The notes beneath the pieces are model-generated. The model was not told where the DNA came from and made no database searches. It saw only the letters and a list, made by a program, of their open reading frames with translations. From Natribacillus halophilus (GTDB lineage Bacteria; Bacillota; Bacilli; Bacillales; Marinococcaceae), in assembly GCF_900100185.1 (NCBI RefSeq), contig NZ_FNEN01000020.1:1-44649 (forward strand): DNA of 44,649 nt, written 5' to 3'. Both the position numbers and the translations under genes were made by a program. Shown piece after piece: positions 23,921 through 31,078 of the stretch. Numbering within the stretch: the first letter of the stretch is position 1; each line of letters begins with the position of its first letter.

Positions 23921-25216
23921 TTATAGGCCGAGGCTTTTGAACGCTTCATGCGTTTTTGTGGTATCTTTATTTCTGTTCAAGTGATAACGTTCCTGAGAGT
24001 AACGTAATGCGTCGATGATATGGTTGTTTTCATCAACGGGTTGATTCAGCCAGTTGCCTTCCTTGTCCTGATCAAACACATACGTATTAAACTCCTCCGC
24101 TGTATGCACGCAAGACGGATGAATATATATTTTAAATCCTTGCAGCCACTGAATACCGTGCCGAATACTGTCTGCTTTCTTTATGGCCTTGTGAATGCGC
24201 CTCACGCCTTTTCTGCGGAGTTCTTCAATCGTTCGGGGGTCTGAGTTGTCAGCCGTAATGCTCGCTTTCAGAAGCCCTTTTGATTCGATCATACTGTATA
24301 TATCATCAGTGATCATGCCTGTTTCGTAATGCTCGTCGTAAATCCATATTTCTTTGTTGGGAAGATCGACCGCACTACTCACAATCGTTGTGGGATCATT
24401 CGTGAATCCGTAGTCTTGCCCGTGTGTTGTCTCTTGCACCCGCTTGATCGTCTCTTGGATGTCAAAGTCGCGCACCTCGAAGTTCTCAAAGACAAGCCCT
24501 TCAGCAACGCCCCAGTCGCCATCACAAACGATTCTAGCGCGGCGAGGGTTGGTGCGGTATAAATCCTCGTAACGCTCCCTGTCCACGTCATCAAGCCATT
24601 CGTTCAGATGGTAAGTTGTGGTGGTGGCGAATGTATCTTTTTCGCGCGTTTCCTCGTCGAAAAACATTGCTTTGAGCCAGTGTCGCTCCGACCACGGATT
24701 GAATGTTAGTGTGATCTGTTTAAAAAAGTCTGGACTTTCGTGACTGCCGCGAATGGACTCAACAACTGTTCTGAATTTATCGGGCGTTTCTATTTGGTAC
24801 GCTTCCTCCACCCAAAGCCAAGAGAGGATGCCGACATCCACGGTGATTGATGTGATCTTTAGCTCATCATCAAGTCCGCGGAACAATATCTTCTGGCCAG
24901 TTGGAATATAGGTTATCTCTGGCATACTTTCGTTAAATTTAAAAAGGTGGCTATACCCTAACCGGGAAGCCGCCCACTTTAAATCGGTATATGTGGATTG
25001 TTTGTTTGTATTGGAATATCTGCGGATAACCAGGAGGTTCGCCCACGGATATTTCATGATCCGATGGATAAAATTAATAGCTGCATTCTTAGATTTCTTG
25101 CTACCTCTCGAACCCTTTACAACGCGGAAAAACTGTTTATTATTCCAAAATCTATTGTACCCTTTCCCAATTTTATCTTGTATCGACCAGCGAGGGCGCT
25201 CTTTAACTGTCATCAT
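23921..25216 (-). CDS. terL: Terminase large subunit (Terminase_3 / PBSX type)
   Basis: 431 residues from the ATG at 25216, with GAGGA upstream and a 14-base overlap with the small subunit gene. The N-terminal ATPase has a Walker A variant 'KGSRGSKKS' at about 34-42 and a Walker B 'ILSWLWVEEA' at about 130-139. The C-terminal RNase H-like nuclease shows metal-binding acids in 'GQDYGFTNDPTT', 'ITADNSD' and 'NNHIIDALRYS'. It cuts and pumps DNA into the prohead. PBSX/SPP1 relatives usually package by headful, but the adjacent HNH gene leaves cos packaging possible. Confidence 0.94.
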   Translation of the reverse strand: MMTVKERPRWSIQDKIGKGYNRFWNNKQFFRVVKGSRGSKKSKNAAINFIHRIMKYPWANLLVIRRYSNTNKQSTYTDLKWAASRLGYSHLFKFNESMPEITYIPTGQKILFRGLDDELKITSITVDVGILSWLWVEEAYQIETPDKFRTVVESIRGSHESPDFFKQITLTFNPWSERHWLKAMFFDEETREKDTFATTTTYHLNEWLDDVDRERYEDLYRTNPRRARIVCDGDWGVAEGLVFENFEVRDFDIQETIKRVQETTHGQDYGFTNDPTTIVSSAVDLPNKEIWIYDEHYETGMITDDIYSMIESKGLLKASITADNSDPRTIEELRRKGVRRIHKAIKKADSIRHGIQWLQGFKIYIHPSCVHTAEEFNTYVFDQDKEGNWLNQPVDENNHIIDALRYSQERYHLNRNKDTTKTHEAFKSLGL

Positions 25217-25643
25217 CTGGCACATCCTCAACTAAAATAGGAGTCACATCCTCGACTTGATGCTTCTCTGTCCACATCATGTGTCGTTTGCCTAATAATT
25301 CAGCCGCTTTGGTGCGCGCCATCGTGTCTGATCGCCTTTCGTGCTTTTCAACCATCGTTCCCATATCATCACCAGTTACCATGAGGTGTTCATCATTAAC
25401 GTTCCCCCGCATAACAGATGTAAGGTACTGAAGTATCTCGTCCTGTTCTGCGATGGACTCTTTTCTTAATTTTTCCAAGCGTTCATCAATATAGGTTTTG
25501 ACTATTGGTTTTTTTAGGTTTTCGTTACCTGTTGCATGCGCCGTTTTCGTGCTATATCCAGCATTGATAGCCGCTTGTGTTATCTCGCCCAGACGAATGT
25601 ACTCATCCGCGAATCTGCGTTGTTTTTCAGTTAATTTTGCCAT
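25203..25643 (-). CDS. terS: Terminase small subunit (Terminase_2)
   Basis: 146 residues from the ATG at 25643 (GGGGTG nine bases upstream). 'LTEKQRRFADEYIRLGEITQAAINAGYSTKTAHATGNENLKKP' is the helix-turn-helix signature of the Terminase_2 family, which recognises the packaging site. The rest is an oligomerisation helix and an acidic tail. First gene of the late operon. Confidence 0.93.
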   Translation of the reverse strand: MAKLTEKQRRFADEYIRLGEITQAAINAGYSTKTAHATGNENLKKPIVKTYIDERLEKLRKESIAEQDEILQYLTSVMRGNVNDEHLMVTGDDMGTMVEKHERRSDTMARTKAAELLGKRHMMWTEKHQVEDVTPILVEDVPDDDS

Positions 25644-25683
25644 GTCACATAGCACCCCGCCCCCTTGATATTTTTTATGTATA

Positions 25684-25722
25684 AACCGCCCGCTGAAAGG
25701 AGGGATGAAAAGACGGGCGGTT
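25684..25722. promoter_or_regulatory. Long inverted repeat before late operon, possible activator site
   Basis: AACCGCCCG and CGGGCGGTT (9 bp, perfect) are separated by 21 bases. On the minus strand the second arm runs straight into TATACAT, a candidate -10, about 30 bases before the small terminase ribosome site. The spacing between arm centres is near three helical turns, which would suit the RinA/ArpU-type activator encoded just upstream. An mRNA hairpin is the alternative. Confidence 0.45.
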
Positions 25723-25746
25723 TCTCAGATATAAGGTATGATAACG

Positions 25747-25772
25747 AAAAAGACACCCGCCTAAAGCGAGTG
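25747..25772 (-). terminator. Terminator after late activator gene
   Basis: On the minus strand CACTCGC and GCGGGTG pair over TTTAG (one G-U pair), followed by TCTTTTT. It separates early/middle transcription from the late operon. The 100 bases between it and the activator stop hold only a 13-codon frame with a fair ribosome site and an 11-bp direct repeat (AAAGTATCAAT twice near 25853). Confidence 0.7.
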
Positions 25773-25871
25773 CCAAAAAAGAAGCCCTATGACTGTAAAA
25801 GTATCCGGTTATTCTTCCACACTCTCATAATAACACCTTTACCCCTTCCAAAAGTATCAATAAAGTATCAA

Positions 25872-26300
25872 TTATTTCCAACCTATTCGTTCACCTATAG
25901 ATTGAACAATTGCTTCTCTATAACGGAAAGCCGAAGCTCGCCCGATATTGCAATGATATGCGATGGCTTCCCAGCCTAAACTTTCTCTGTTCCAATATCT
26001 TAACTTAACCATCTTTTTTTGCGTATCATCGAGTCGATTGTAAACATCCTCAATGGCTTCCGTGACTTCTTCTAAATGGCGCAATCGACGATTCGTAACT
26101 AAACGAGTCGCAATCTTCTCTGTCGGTCTTCCCGGTTCTCTAGGAGAGTTCTTGCCCGCACCAAAGTTTTCATCTACCTCACCTTGGCCATTTATAATTT
26201 CTTCTCGTATGCTCTTTATTTCTTTCTGGTATTCTGGGTAAGCGCAAATTTCAGCTTCCACATGTTTAAAAGTAGATTTCCGTAATTTCACCGCCTGCAT
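25872..26300 (-). CDS. RinA/ArpU-family late transcription activator
   Basis: 142 residues from the ATG at 26300, with AAGGAG eight bases upstream. 'KLRKSTFKHVEAEICAYPEYQKEIKSIREEII' and 'RLVTNRRLRHLEEVTEAIEDVYNRLDDTQKKMVKLRYWN' are typical of the RinA/ArpU group. The C-terminal 'LGWEAIAYHCNIGRASAFRYREAIVQSIG' is a sigma-region-4-like helix-turn-helix. Members switch on packaging and lysis genes. It ends the early/middle gene block, directly upstream of the terminase operon and its inverted repeat. Confidence 0.85.
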   Translation of the reverse strand: MQAVKLRKSTFKHVEAEICAYPEYQKEIKSIREEIINGQGEVDENFGAGKNSPREPGRPTEKIATRLVTNRRLRHLEEVTEAIEDVYNRLDDTQKKMVKLRYWNRESLGWEAIAYHCNIGRASAFRYREAIVQSIGERIGWK

Positions 26301-26317
26301 GCGATCCACTCCTTCCG

Positions 26318-27037
26318 TTACTTCATTGAGGAAATTAATCCATGAACCAGTTCGTCCTCGTGTTCTTTTGCGTGGCATGGAACACAAAGTAATGTAAGGT
26401 TTTCGGCGGTGTGCAATCCCCCTTTAGAAAAATGTGTTCTGTGGTGAAAATGCAATTTTCCTTTCCTGCCGCAATTTGAGCATTTATTTCCGTCGCGCTT
26501 TCTAACTTCCGCTTTAATCATTGAAGGTATTTCGCGATCCAATTCTAATCCTTTAGATTTACCGTTAAGGTAAGAGCGAACGCGCTCCTTTTCGCTATCT
26601 TTTATTTTCAACGTTTTCATATACTCTTTTCCGTAATTGGAATAACGCTTTTCAGATTCAGTATTTCTAATAGAATCTACAGGTAAATTTAACTTTCTCG
26701 CCATTTCTTTTTGGCTATATCCTCTCAATAACCTAAATGCTTTTAGCTCTATTCCTTTAAATTTTTCTTTCTTCTTAGGAATGGAAGTTTCTAATGCGTT
26801 TCTTGATTTATGATATTTTTTCTCTTCACTCGCTAGCGCTATCCCTTCCGTGTTTTGCACAAACTCCACATAATCATTAGGCGTGACTCCATAATGTTCG
26901 ATCATATCTTGCGCACTAATTGCTGATTTATTGTTCCTTCTCATCTCCCTGAATTCTTTCACAGAAAGATCGTGGAATGGTTTATCGATATAATCTTTAT
27001 ACCTTTTTGCTCCGCCATTCGTATAAAAGACCTCCAT
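26318..27037 (-). CDS. HNH endonuclease with XRE-like helix-turn-helix
   Basis: 239 residues from the ATG at 27037 (GGGGTGG five bases upstream). Residues about 92-125 ('LKAFRLLRGYSQKEMARKLNLPVDSIRNTE') fit an XRE-type helix-turn-helix. Residues about 178-230 form an HNH domain: 'EVRKRDGNKCSNCGRKGKLHFHHRTHFSKGGLHTAENLTLLCVPCHAKEHE', with two CxxC zinc pairs and the catalytic HH. HNH genes near terminases can assist DNA packaging in some phages. The added DNA-binding module also fits a homing endonuclease. Confidence 0.8.
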   Translation of the reverse strand: MEVFYTNGGAKRYKDYIDKPFHDLSVKEFREMRRNNKSAISAQDMIEHYGVTPNDYVEFVQNTEGIALASEEKKYHKSRNALETSIPKKKEKFKGIELKAFRLLRGYSQKEMARKLNLPVDSIRNTESEKRYSNYGKEYMKTLKIKDSEKERVRSYLNGKSKGLELDREIPSMIKAEVRKRDGNKCSNCGRKGKLHFHHRTHFSKGGLHTAENLTLLCVPCHAKEHEDELVHGLISSMK

Positions 27038-27048
27038 ACTGACCACCC

Positions 27049-27381
27049 CTATATATCCGCTTGGTATCTCGCTATTGTCTGTAAAAGTGATCCTTGCACC
27101 TGTATACTCTCCAACGCCGCCAACGCCGACCTGTGCATCTCCAACGCGCTATCCCGCTCAAACTTTAAATCCGCGCACCTACCGCGCGACACATCCCCGA
27201 TCAGCGTGGCGGGCATTCCCTCATTCCGTAGCTGTACGATCTCCTGATGCAGAGCTGTTCTGTATACGCGCTCTGTCTCCGCTCTTTCTTTAGCAAGCCG
27301 AAACACCTCTTTCGATGCCTTGTCTATCCGCTTGCTTGTCTCATGCATTTCCTTGGCGATAGATTGCAATTCCACGCTCAC
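27049..27381 (-). CDS. Helical phage protein (110 aa)
   Basis: 110 residues from GTG 27381, which overlaps the stop of the preceding small membrane protein (GTGA). The frame opens further upstream, but that part is the membrane protein gene in another frame. The protein is almost entirely alpha-helical and charged ('ELQSIAKEMHETSKRIDKASKEVFRLAKERAETERVYRTAL'). No family recognised. Confidence 0.6.
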   Translation of the reverse strand: MSVELQSIAKEMHETSKRIDKASKEVFRLAKERAETERVYRTALHQEIVQLRNEGMPATLIGDVSRGRCADLKFERDSALEMHRSALAALESIQVQGSLLQTIARYQADI

Positions 27382-27533
27382 AACCACACCACCGACACGA
27401 TGAACGCAATCATCGTGGCTAGCGTCAACCCTGCCATTGTTGCTTTTTCCTCTTTGGACTTCCTTCTGTCTGCTGCTAATGCAAAAGCGCAAAACATCAT
27501 CACGATCAACACAATCTGGAATGCTATAACCAT
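27378..27533 (-). CDS. Small two-helix membrane protein (51 aa)
   Basis: A 51-residue gene with an excellent AGGAGGGATTAG-ATG start. Hydrophobic segments at about 2-20 ('VIAFQIVLIVMMFCAFALA') and 32-50 flank a short charged loop 'ADRRKSKEEKAT'. It overlaps the next gene by GTGA, so the two are coupled. The two-helix hairpin looks like a small holin or membrane regulator, but its place in the middle gene block argues against the main holin. Confidence 0.65.
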   Translation of the reverse strand: MVIAFQIVLIVMMFCAFALAADRRKSKEEKATMAGLTLATMIAFIVSVVWL

Positions 27534-27618
27534 CTAATCCCTCCTGAAATATAAAAGAGACACCACTCCAACGTTTGTTGTGCGATGCCTCCGGTTTTCG
27601 GTTGACATTCCGTTATTC

Positions 27619-27879
27619 TTATCTAATTTGAGCTTCCACTTCTATTGCTTCTTTCAACACACTTTCTATATCTCTTATTGAGAACCCTTTATTTAAAAAA
27701 TAGTCGAATATACCTTCAACATCCGAAATCATTTTTTCAGGGATTTTAGGATACTCACTTTCGACATAAATATCTCTAGATCCACACATTATACAACTCT
27801 CATGTATCTGATGACTTAAAAACTCAACTTCATCATTACAGTCAACACATACATAGACCTGAACGGTATTAAATTCCAT
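27619..27879 (-). CDS. Small zinc-ribbon-like protein
   Basis: 86 residues, strong GGGGGG site upstream. Two CxxC pairs (CVDC at about 11-14 and CIMCG at about 29-33) make a zinc ribbon in the first half. The second half is helical and acidic. Such ribbons often bind nucleic acid or protein. Function unknown. Confidence 0.65.
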   Translation of the reverse strand: MEFNTVQVYVCVDCNDEVEFLSHQIHESCIMCGSRDIYVESEYPKIPEKMISDVEGIFDYFLNKGFSIRDIESVLKEAIEVEAQIR

Positions 27880-27894
27880 TTTGTTAAACCCCCC

Positions 27895-28071
27895 TTAAAT
27901 CTTCCTTGATTCCGTACTCTCCACCCGATCAACTTTCCCGCCGAGCCAAACAACATTTTGCTGCCCGTACCCAGTCGCGGGCTTGTCTACCTTTGTCACT
28001 TCGCCATTTTTAACCACGAATACGCCATCCTCGGAGCAATCAATTTCCGTTGTTTCCCTCTCTTCTCTCAC
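27895..28071 (-). CDS. DUF3954-like small phage protein (58 aa)
   Basis: 58 residues from GTG 28071, with CGGGGTG upstream. The pattern 'DGVFVVKNGEVTKVDKPATGYGQQNVVWLGGKVDRVESTES' resembles the DUF3954 family of short beta-rich proteins in Bacillus phage early regions. It fills the space between the zinc-ribbon gene and the next small gene with 15-23 bases on each side, as in an operon. Confidence 0.6.
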   Translation of the reverse strand: MREERETTEIDCSEDGVFVVKNGEVTKVDKPATGYGQQNVVWLGGKVDRVESTESRKI

Positions 28072-28084
28072 CCGATCACCCCGC

Positions 28085-28270
28085 TTAGTGCTTGCGCTTA
28101 TGCCCCTGCATGCTTCTGATGTTCCCGTATTGCCCTTTCGGTTGCATCTGCGCGCCTATCCCCTGCAACTCTCTCATTGTCATCTGCATAGCCTGATCTT
28201 CCGTCTTTCCTGTCGCAAAGGTGACAAACGCGACCAACTCACGCAGCGTCATATTGTTTATGTCTTTCAT
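28085..28270 (-). CDS. Hypothetical small basic protein (61 aa)
   Basis: 61 residues from the ATG at 28270 with GAGAGGGTG upstream. Residues 1-40 form helices ('MTLRELVAFVTFATGKTEDQAMQMTMRELQGIGAQ'), followed by a Lys/His-rich tail. Not recognised. Its ribosome site is part of the 33-bp repeat described at 28277. Confidence 0.55.
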   Translation of the reverse strand: MKDINNMTLRELVAFVTFATGKTEDQAMQMTMRELQGIGAQMQPKGQYGNIRSMQGHKRKH

Positions 28271-28274
28271 ATTT

Positions 28275-28448
28275 TCACACCCTCTCCACAATCTGCTTCA
28301 TGCGCTCGTAAACAACACCTTCATATACAATTGACCGTGTTTGTTCTAATTCATTGTCAATTAAAAACGACACAACTTCTGATATATCGTTATTATCAGT
28401 AACCACATTTATTTCGCCAACGGAATTACTCACAAATACTCTCCACAT
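28275..28448 (-). CDS. Hypothetical small protein (57 aa)
   Basis: 57 residues from the ATG at 28448 (AAAGGA seven bases upstream; an ATG 18 bases earlier is also possible). Beta-rich N-terminus 'WRVFVSNSVGEINVVTDN'. It shares its last ten residues (ERMKQIVERV) with the product of the next upstream gene because of a 33-bp DNA repeat. Not recognised. Confidence 0.5.
   Translation of the reverse strand: MWRVFVSNSVGEINVVTDNNDISEVVSFLIDNELEQTRSIVYEGVVYERMKQIVERV
28277..28309. repeat. 33-bp direct repeat, copy 1
   Basis: Identical over 33 bases to 28472-28504. On the minus strand it encodes the shared C-terminal ERMKQIVERV and carries the GGAGAGGGTG ribosome site of the gene that follows. Confidence 0.9.
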
Positions 28449-28469
28449 ATACTTTTCCTTTCTCATCCC

Positions 28470-28598
28470 CTACACCCTCTCCACAATCTGCTTCATGCGC
28501 TCGTCCGTTTTGGTATCGTGCATTTCCGAAATAATCACTTCGCGTTGCCATTTGATTTGGTCGGTTTGCTTTTTCGGGAATGTGCGTTTTGTCCTCAT
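28470..28598 (-). CDS. Hypothetical small protein (42 aa)
   Basis: 42 residues from the ATG at 28598, overlapping the YopX-like gene end (ATGA) and preceded by GGAGG. Very charged ('RTKRTFPKKQTDQIKWQREVIISEMHDTKTD') and ending in the same ERMKQIVERV tail as its neighbour. Not recognised. Confidence 0.5.
   Translation of the reverse strand: MRTKRTFPKKQTDQIKWQREVIISEMHDTKTDERMKQIVERV
28472..28504. repeat. 33-bp direct repeat, copy 2
   Basis: Second copy of the repeat at 28277-28309, 195 bp away, in the same relation to its gene (last codons plus downstream ribosome site). Confidence 0.9.
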
Positions 28599-28957
28599 TG
28601 GTTGTCCTCCAATATCCCAGGATTTTCGTATATGTTGCCTTGTATGACGATATAACTCCATTCAGCCTCTTCATCCAAATCATAATAATCTTCCGCGTAA
28701 TCCTTGTTCGGATCGTTAAATAAAATTTGGGGAGATACAGCGTCGCGCTCAACTACATATGAGCAATCCAATACTGGGTTAAATAATATGTCCCCTTCGT
28801 AAATTTCCGTTCCGTTTTTATCTTTAAGTCCGGTATATTGCATAACTACAATATGGTCATTGACCGTGTGTTCATAAAAATTGAATTGAATGGACTTCCA
28901 ACTGTACATTTGCATCGCGGTTCTATCCCACGCCCGAAACTTAATCTCTCTGCTCAT
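28595..28957 (-). CDS. YopX family protein
   Basis: 120 residues beginning 'MSREIKFRAWDRTAMQMY' and containing 'VMQYTGLKDKNGTEIYEGDIL' and 'VIQGNIYENPGIL', the three hallmark blocks of the YopX family of phage early proteins. The fold is an all-beta barrel. Function is not established. Located among early small genes as usual. Confidence 0.9.
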   Translation of the reverse strand: MSREIKFRAWDRTAMQMYSWKSIQFNFYEHTVNDHIVVMQYTGLKDKNGTEIYEGDILFNPVLDCSYVVERDAVSPQILFNDPNKDYAEDYYDLDEEAEWSYIVIQGNIYENPGILEDNQ

Positions 28958-28963
28958 TCGCTG

Positions 28964-29260
28964 TCACCCTCCAATGCTGTTTAATTTGTCGATTAAATAG
29001 TCTAGTTTTTGGTGTGCATCTTCAAACGCTTCTTCTTGGACATCTTGCCAATCTGCGTACTTGGCTACTAGCATATCGGTGTTGATATTATATAAATCTT
29101 TAAACGCTCCCTCGTAACGCTCCGCTTTTTCGGCCTGTTTGAATATATAGTCTGCATCACGTTCTATAAATTCATTGATAGTAGATGCAAACACACCTTC
29201 ATGCACAGTCGTTTTCAGTAATTCAATTTTATACCTAGCAGATTCCAACCGCTCGCTCAT
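28964..29260 (-). CDS. Hypothetical protein, paralogue of next gene
   Basis: 98 residues with a good GGAGGGTG site. Helical. It shares the block 'DYIFKQAEKAERYEGAFKDL' with 'DHILEQTEKAERYERALEYI' in the upstream neighbour, so the two appear to be tandem duplicates. No known domain. Confidence 0.6.
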   Translation of the reverse strand: MSERLESARYKIELLKTTVHEGVFASTINEFIERDADYIFKQAEKAERYEGAFKDLYNINTDMLVAKYADWQDVQEEAFEDAHQKLDYLIDKLNSIGG

Positions 29261-29514
29261 TCGTCATCACCCTCCAATGCTTCAACTGCTTCACTAACAG
29301 CGTCGTAAATTGTCAGCGCATAATAAGGAGCATCTTTCACACCTGCGATATACTCCAACGCCCGTTCATACCGCTCCGCTTTTTCGGTTTGTTCTAAAAT
29401 ATGATCAAAGTCACCTTCTTGCAGATACTTAACCTTTTCGTAAGTCATGTCGTTTCCAGTCTCAAATACATTTTCAACGACAGCGTTATCTTTAATTCTT
29501 TTCAACTCACTCAT
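29257..29514 (-). CDS. Hypothetical protein, tandem paralogue
   Basis: 85 residues, overlapping the following gene by ATGA. Shares the 'EKAERYE.A' block with its paralogue. The N-terminal part 'NDMTYEKVKYLQEGDFDHI' and the end 'AVSEAVEALEGDDE' are different. Role unknown. Confidence 0.6.
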   Translation of the reverse strand: MSELKRIKDNAVVENVFETGNDMTYEKVKYLQEGDFDHILEQTEKAERYERALEYIAGVKDAPYYALTIYDAVSEAVEALEGDDE

Positions 29515-29517
29515 TCG

Positions 29518-29733
29518 CTACCCATCCCTTTCCATCGGCACATACACAAAATCGCCGTTATCAATCCTGCACTCAAAATCTGTCTTGTCCATCACAAATG
29601 TCTTGGGATCTTTAAAACTTCTCAAAATCGCCATATCATTTCCTGTATCCATATGTTGGGCCTTACCTAAATAACAAACTGTGCTTTGCAAATTGCCCAC
29701 CTCGTGATAAAACTGTCCTTTTTTGAGTTGCAT
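29518..29733 (-). CDS. Hypothetical small protein (71 aa)
   Basis: 71 residues starting inside the stop region of the DUF1064 gene. Beta-rich ('FYHEVGNLQSTVCYLGKAQHMDTGNDMAILRSF...FVYVPMERDG'). Possibly an SH3-like barrel, but no family recognised. Confidence 0.6.
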   Translation of the reverse strand: MQLKKGQFYHEVGNLQSTVCYLGKAQHMDTGNDMAILRSFKDPKTFVMDKTDFECRIDNGDFVYVPMERDG

Positions 29734-30128
29734 CAGTACACCTCCGTCACTGTTAGATCTGGATAATGATACTCAAACAATTTGCGCTTTAGCTTATATG
29801 TCGGCGTTTTCGTCGGTTTAGATTTAACATCTACGATTTCAACGCTCCCATCATGGTGATACACTCGAAAATCAGCCACATATTTCACTTTTCGCCACGT
29901 CTCACCGTTCTTACGAAATGTGTCCTGCAGCAAAAACTCCGGTTGCAATTCAAACGTCTTTATCTCCTGCCTACCCATCCGCTGCATAAGCTCGCGATAG
30001 TATTCAAATTCGCGCTTGCTATCAAATGTGTGGCCATCTGCATAAACCTTCTTCGCGTTATATTTGTTTTTCCGTTTGCCGGGCATGTTCCTGTACTGTT
30101 TCGCGGTCATGCGTTCGGTCTTGTTCAT
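29733..30128 (-). CDS. DUF1064 phage nuclease-like protein
   Basis: 131 residues from the ATG at 30128 with GGGAGGGG upstream. 'KKNKYNAKK...DGHTFDSKREFEYYRELMQR', 'LQPEFLLQDTF', 'VKYVADFRVYHHDGSVEIVDVKS' fit DUF1064, a phage family with a restriction-endonuclease-like (PD-D/ExK type) core; visible candidate residues are E in 'KREFEYY', D in 'VADFRV' and the 'EIVDVK' triad. Probable DNA-processing nuclease, perhaps acting on branched DNA (inference). It overlaps the HNH gene by 71 bases. Confidence 0.85.
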   Translation of the reverse strand: MNKTERMTAKQYRNMPGKRKNKYNAKKVYADGHTFDSKREFEYYRELMQRMGRQEIKTFELQPEFLLQDTFRKNGETWRKVKYVADFRVYHHDGSVEIVDVKSKPTKTPTYKLKRKLFEYHYPDLTVTEVY

Positions 30129-30480
30129 GCTTCCCCTCCCGCTCAAACCAAAATTCTACTTTTACGTCGGTTTCTTTTATAAGGCCGTATCTTTTGGCTA
30201 CAACATATTGCGTGTGGTAGGAGTTCAGGCTGTATATAAACTGCTCTATTTTCTTCCTGAACCCTTCAATGGACAAATCTGCTTTTTGTATGTTGCAACT
30301 GGCACAAGCAGCCACTTTGTTACTATCATTTTCTCTATCAAGGTTATAGTGGTGACCTTGCGGCATTCTCTGCACCGGATCTACATGGTCTATGTGCCAA
30401 CCTTTTTCGGGTAACTCTGATCCACAGTACCAACACCGACCGCCTGATTTATCCCGAACAATCTTCCTGTGTTTCTTCAT
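30058..30480 (-). CDS. HNH endonuclease
   Basis: 140 residues. The HNH core spans residues about 8-70: 'SGGRCWYCGSELPEKGWHIDHVDPVQRM' and 'NDSNKVAACASCNIQKAD', with two CxxC zinc pairs and the catalytic HxDH. The C-terminal half is charged and helical. Stand-alone HNH genes in early phage regions are often mobile or assist DNA metabolism. It overlaps DUF1064 by 71 bases, which is unusually long. Confidence 0.85.
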   Translation of the reverse strand: MKKHRKIVRDKSGGRCWYCGSELPEKGWHIDHVDPVQRMPQGHHYNLDRENDSNKVAACASCNIQKADLSIEGFRKKIEQFIYSLNSYHTQYVVAKRYGLIKETDVKVEFWFEREGKHEQDRTHDRETVQEHARQTEKQI

Positions 30481-30722
30481 ATCAGCTCACGATCCAATAG
30501 CAATATAGATTCCCGATTCTCGTTAAATTGCCGGATGAGTTCTCCGAGATCACCCGTCTCGCTTTCTTCGATCAAGAAGGTGTTCAGAGCTTCGTTTCGC
30601 GTCTTTTCTTTCTGTTCGCGACCTTCATATCGAAAAGCGCGGAAGTAAATCTCTGCAGCTCTATTTGCCCCTTCTGTGCGTATGAGAGCATAGTAGGGTT
30701 CCTTAAACTCGAAGTATTTCAT
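30477..30722 (-). CDS. Hypothetical phage protein (81 aa)
   Basis: 81 residues from the ATG at 30722, with GGAGGGG seven bases upstream. 'MKYFEFKEPYYALIRTEGANRAAEIYFRAF' resembles the start of a small alpha/beta family common in Firmicutes phages. Acidic helical C-terminus. Overlaps neighbours on both sides. Function unknown. Confidence 0.65.
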   Translation of the reverse strand: MKYFEFKEPYYALIRTEGANRAAEIYFRAFRYEGREQKEKTRNEALNTFLIEESETGDLGELIRQFNENRESILLLDRELI

Positions 30723-31074
30723 TATCTTTCCCCTCCAATAATGGATCGTGGATCCACTCCACATCGCCTTTGAAACGATGATTCAGCTCGTCGTACTTTT
30801 CGTTGTGATAGATTACAGTTTTGATTCCAGCCGAAATGATCATTTTTCGGCAATTGGAACACGGCTCAAAATTGGTAAACATCGTAGCTCCCTCTGACCT
30901 TCTCCCCGCTTTAATAAGCGCCAATTGCTCGGCATGGATTGAATTGACACAATGGTTATCCACATGGCATGTCACGTTATCGCATTCGCGGAGAGGTGAG
31001 TTTCTCCCCTCCGCAATAATATCTCCGTCTTTCACAATCACCGCCCGCACCTGTAGCTTCGCGCATTTGTCCAT
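30703..31074 (-). CDS. dCMP/cytidine deaminase-like zinc enzyme
   Basis: 123 residues. The zinc site is clear: His47-Ala-Glu49 ('SIHAEQLAL') and Pro71-Cys72-x-x-Cys75 ('PCSNC'). An additional Cys/His cluster (C31, C36, H37, H41, C42) matches the second zinc site of ComE-type deoxycytidylate deaminases. The enzyme converts dCMP to dUMP and feeds dTMP synthesis during phage replication. Shorter than the usual 140-190 residues, because the N-terminus is trimmed. Confidence 0.88.
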   Translation of the reverse strand: MDKCAKLQVRAVIVKDGDIIAEGRNSPLRECDNVTCHVDNHCVNSIHAEQLALIKAGRRSEGATMFTNFEPCSNCRKMIISAGIKTVIYHNEKYDELNHRFKGDVEWIHDPLLEGKDNEILRV

Positions 31075-31078
31075 CCAG

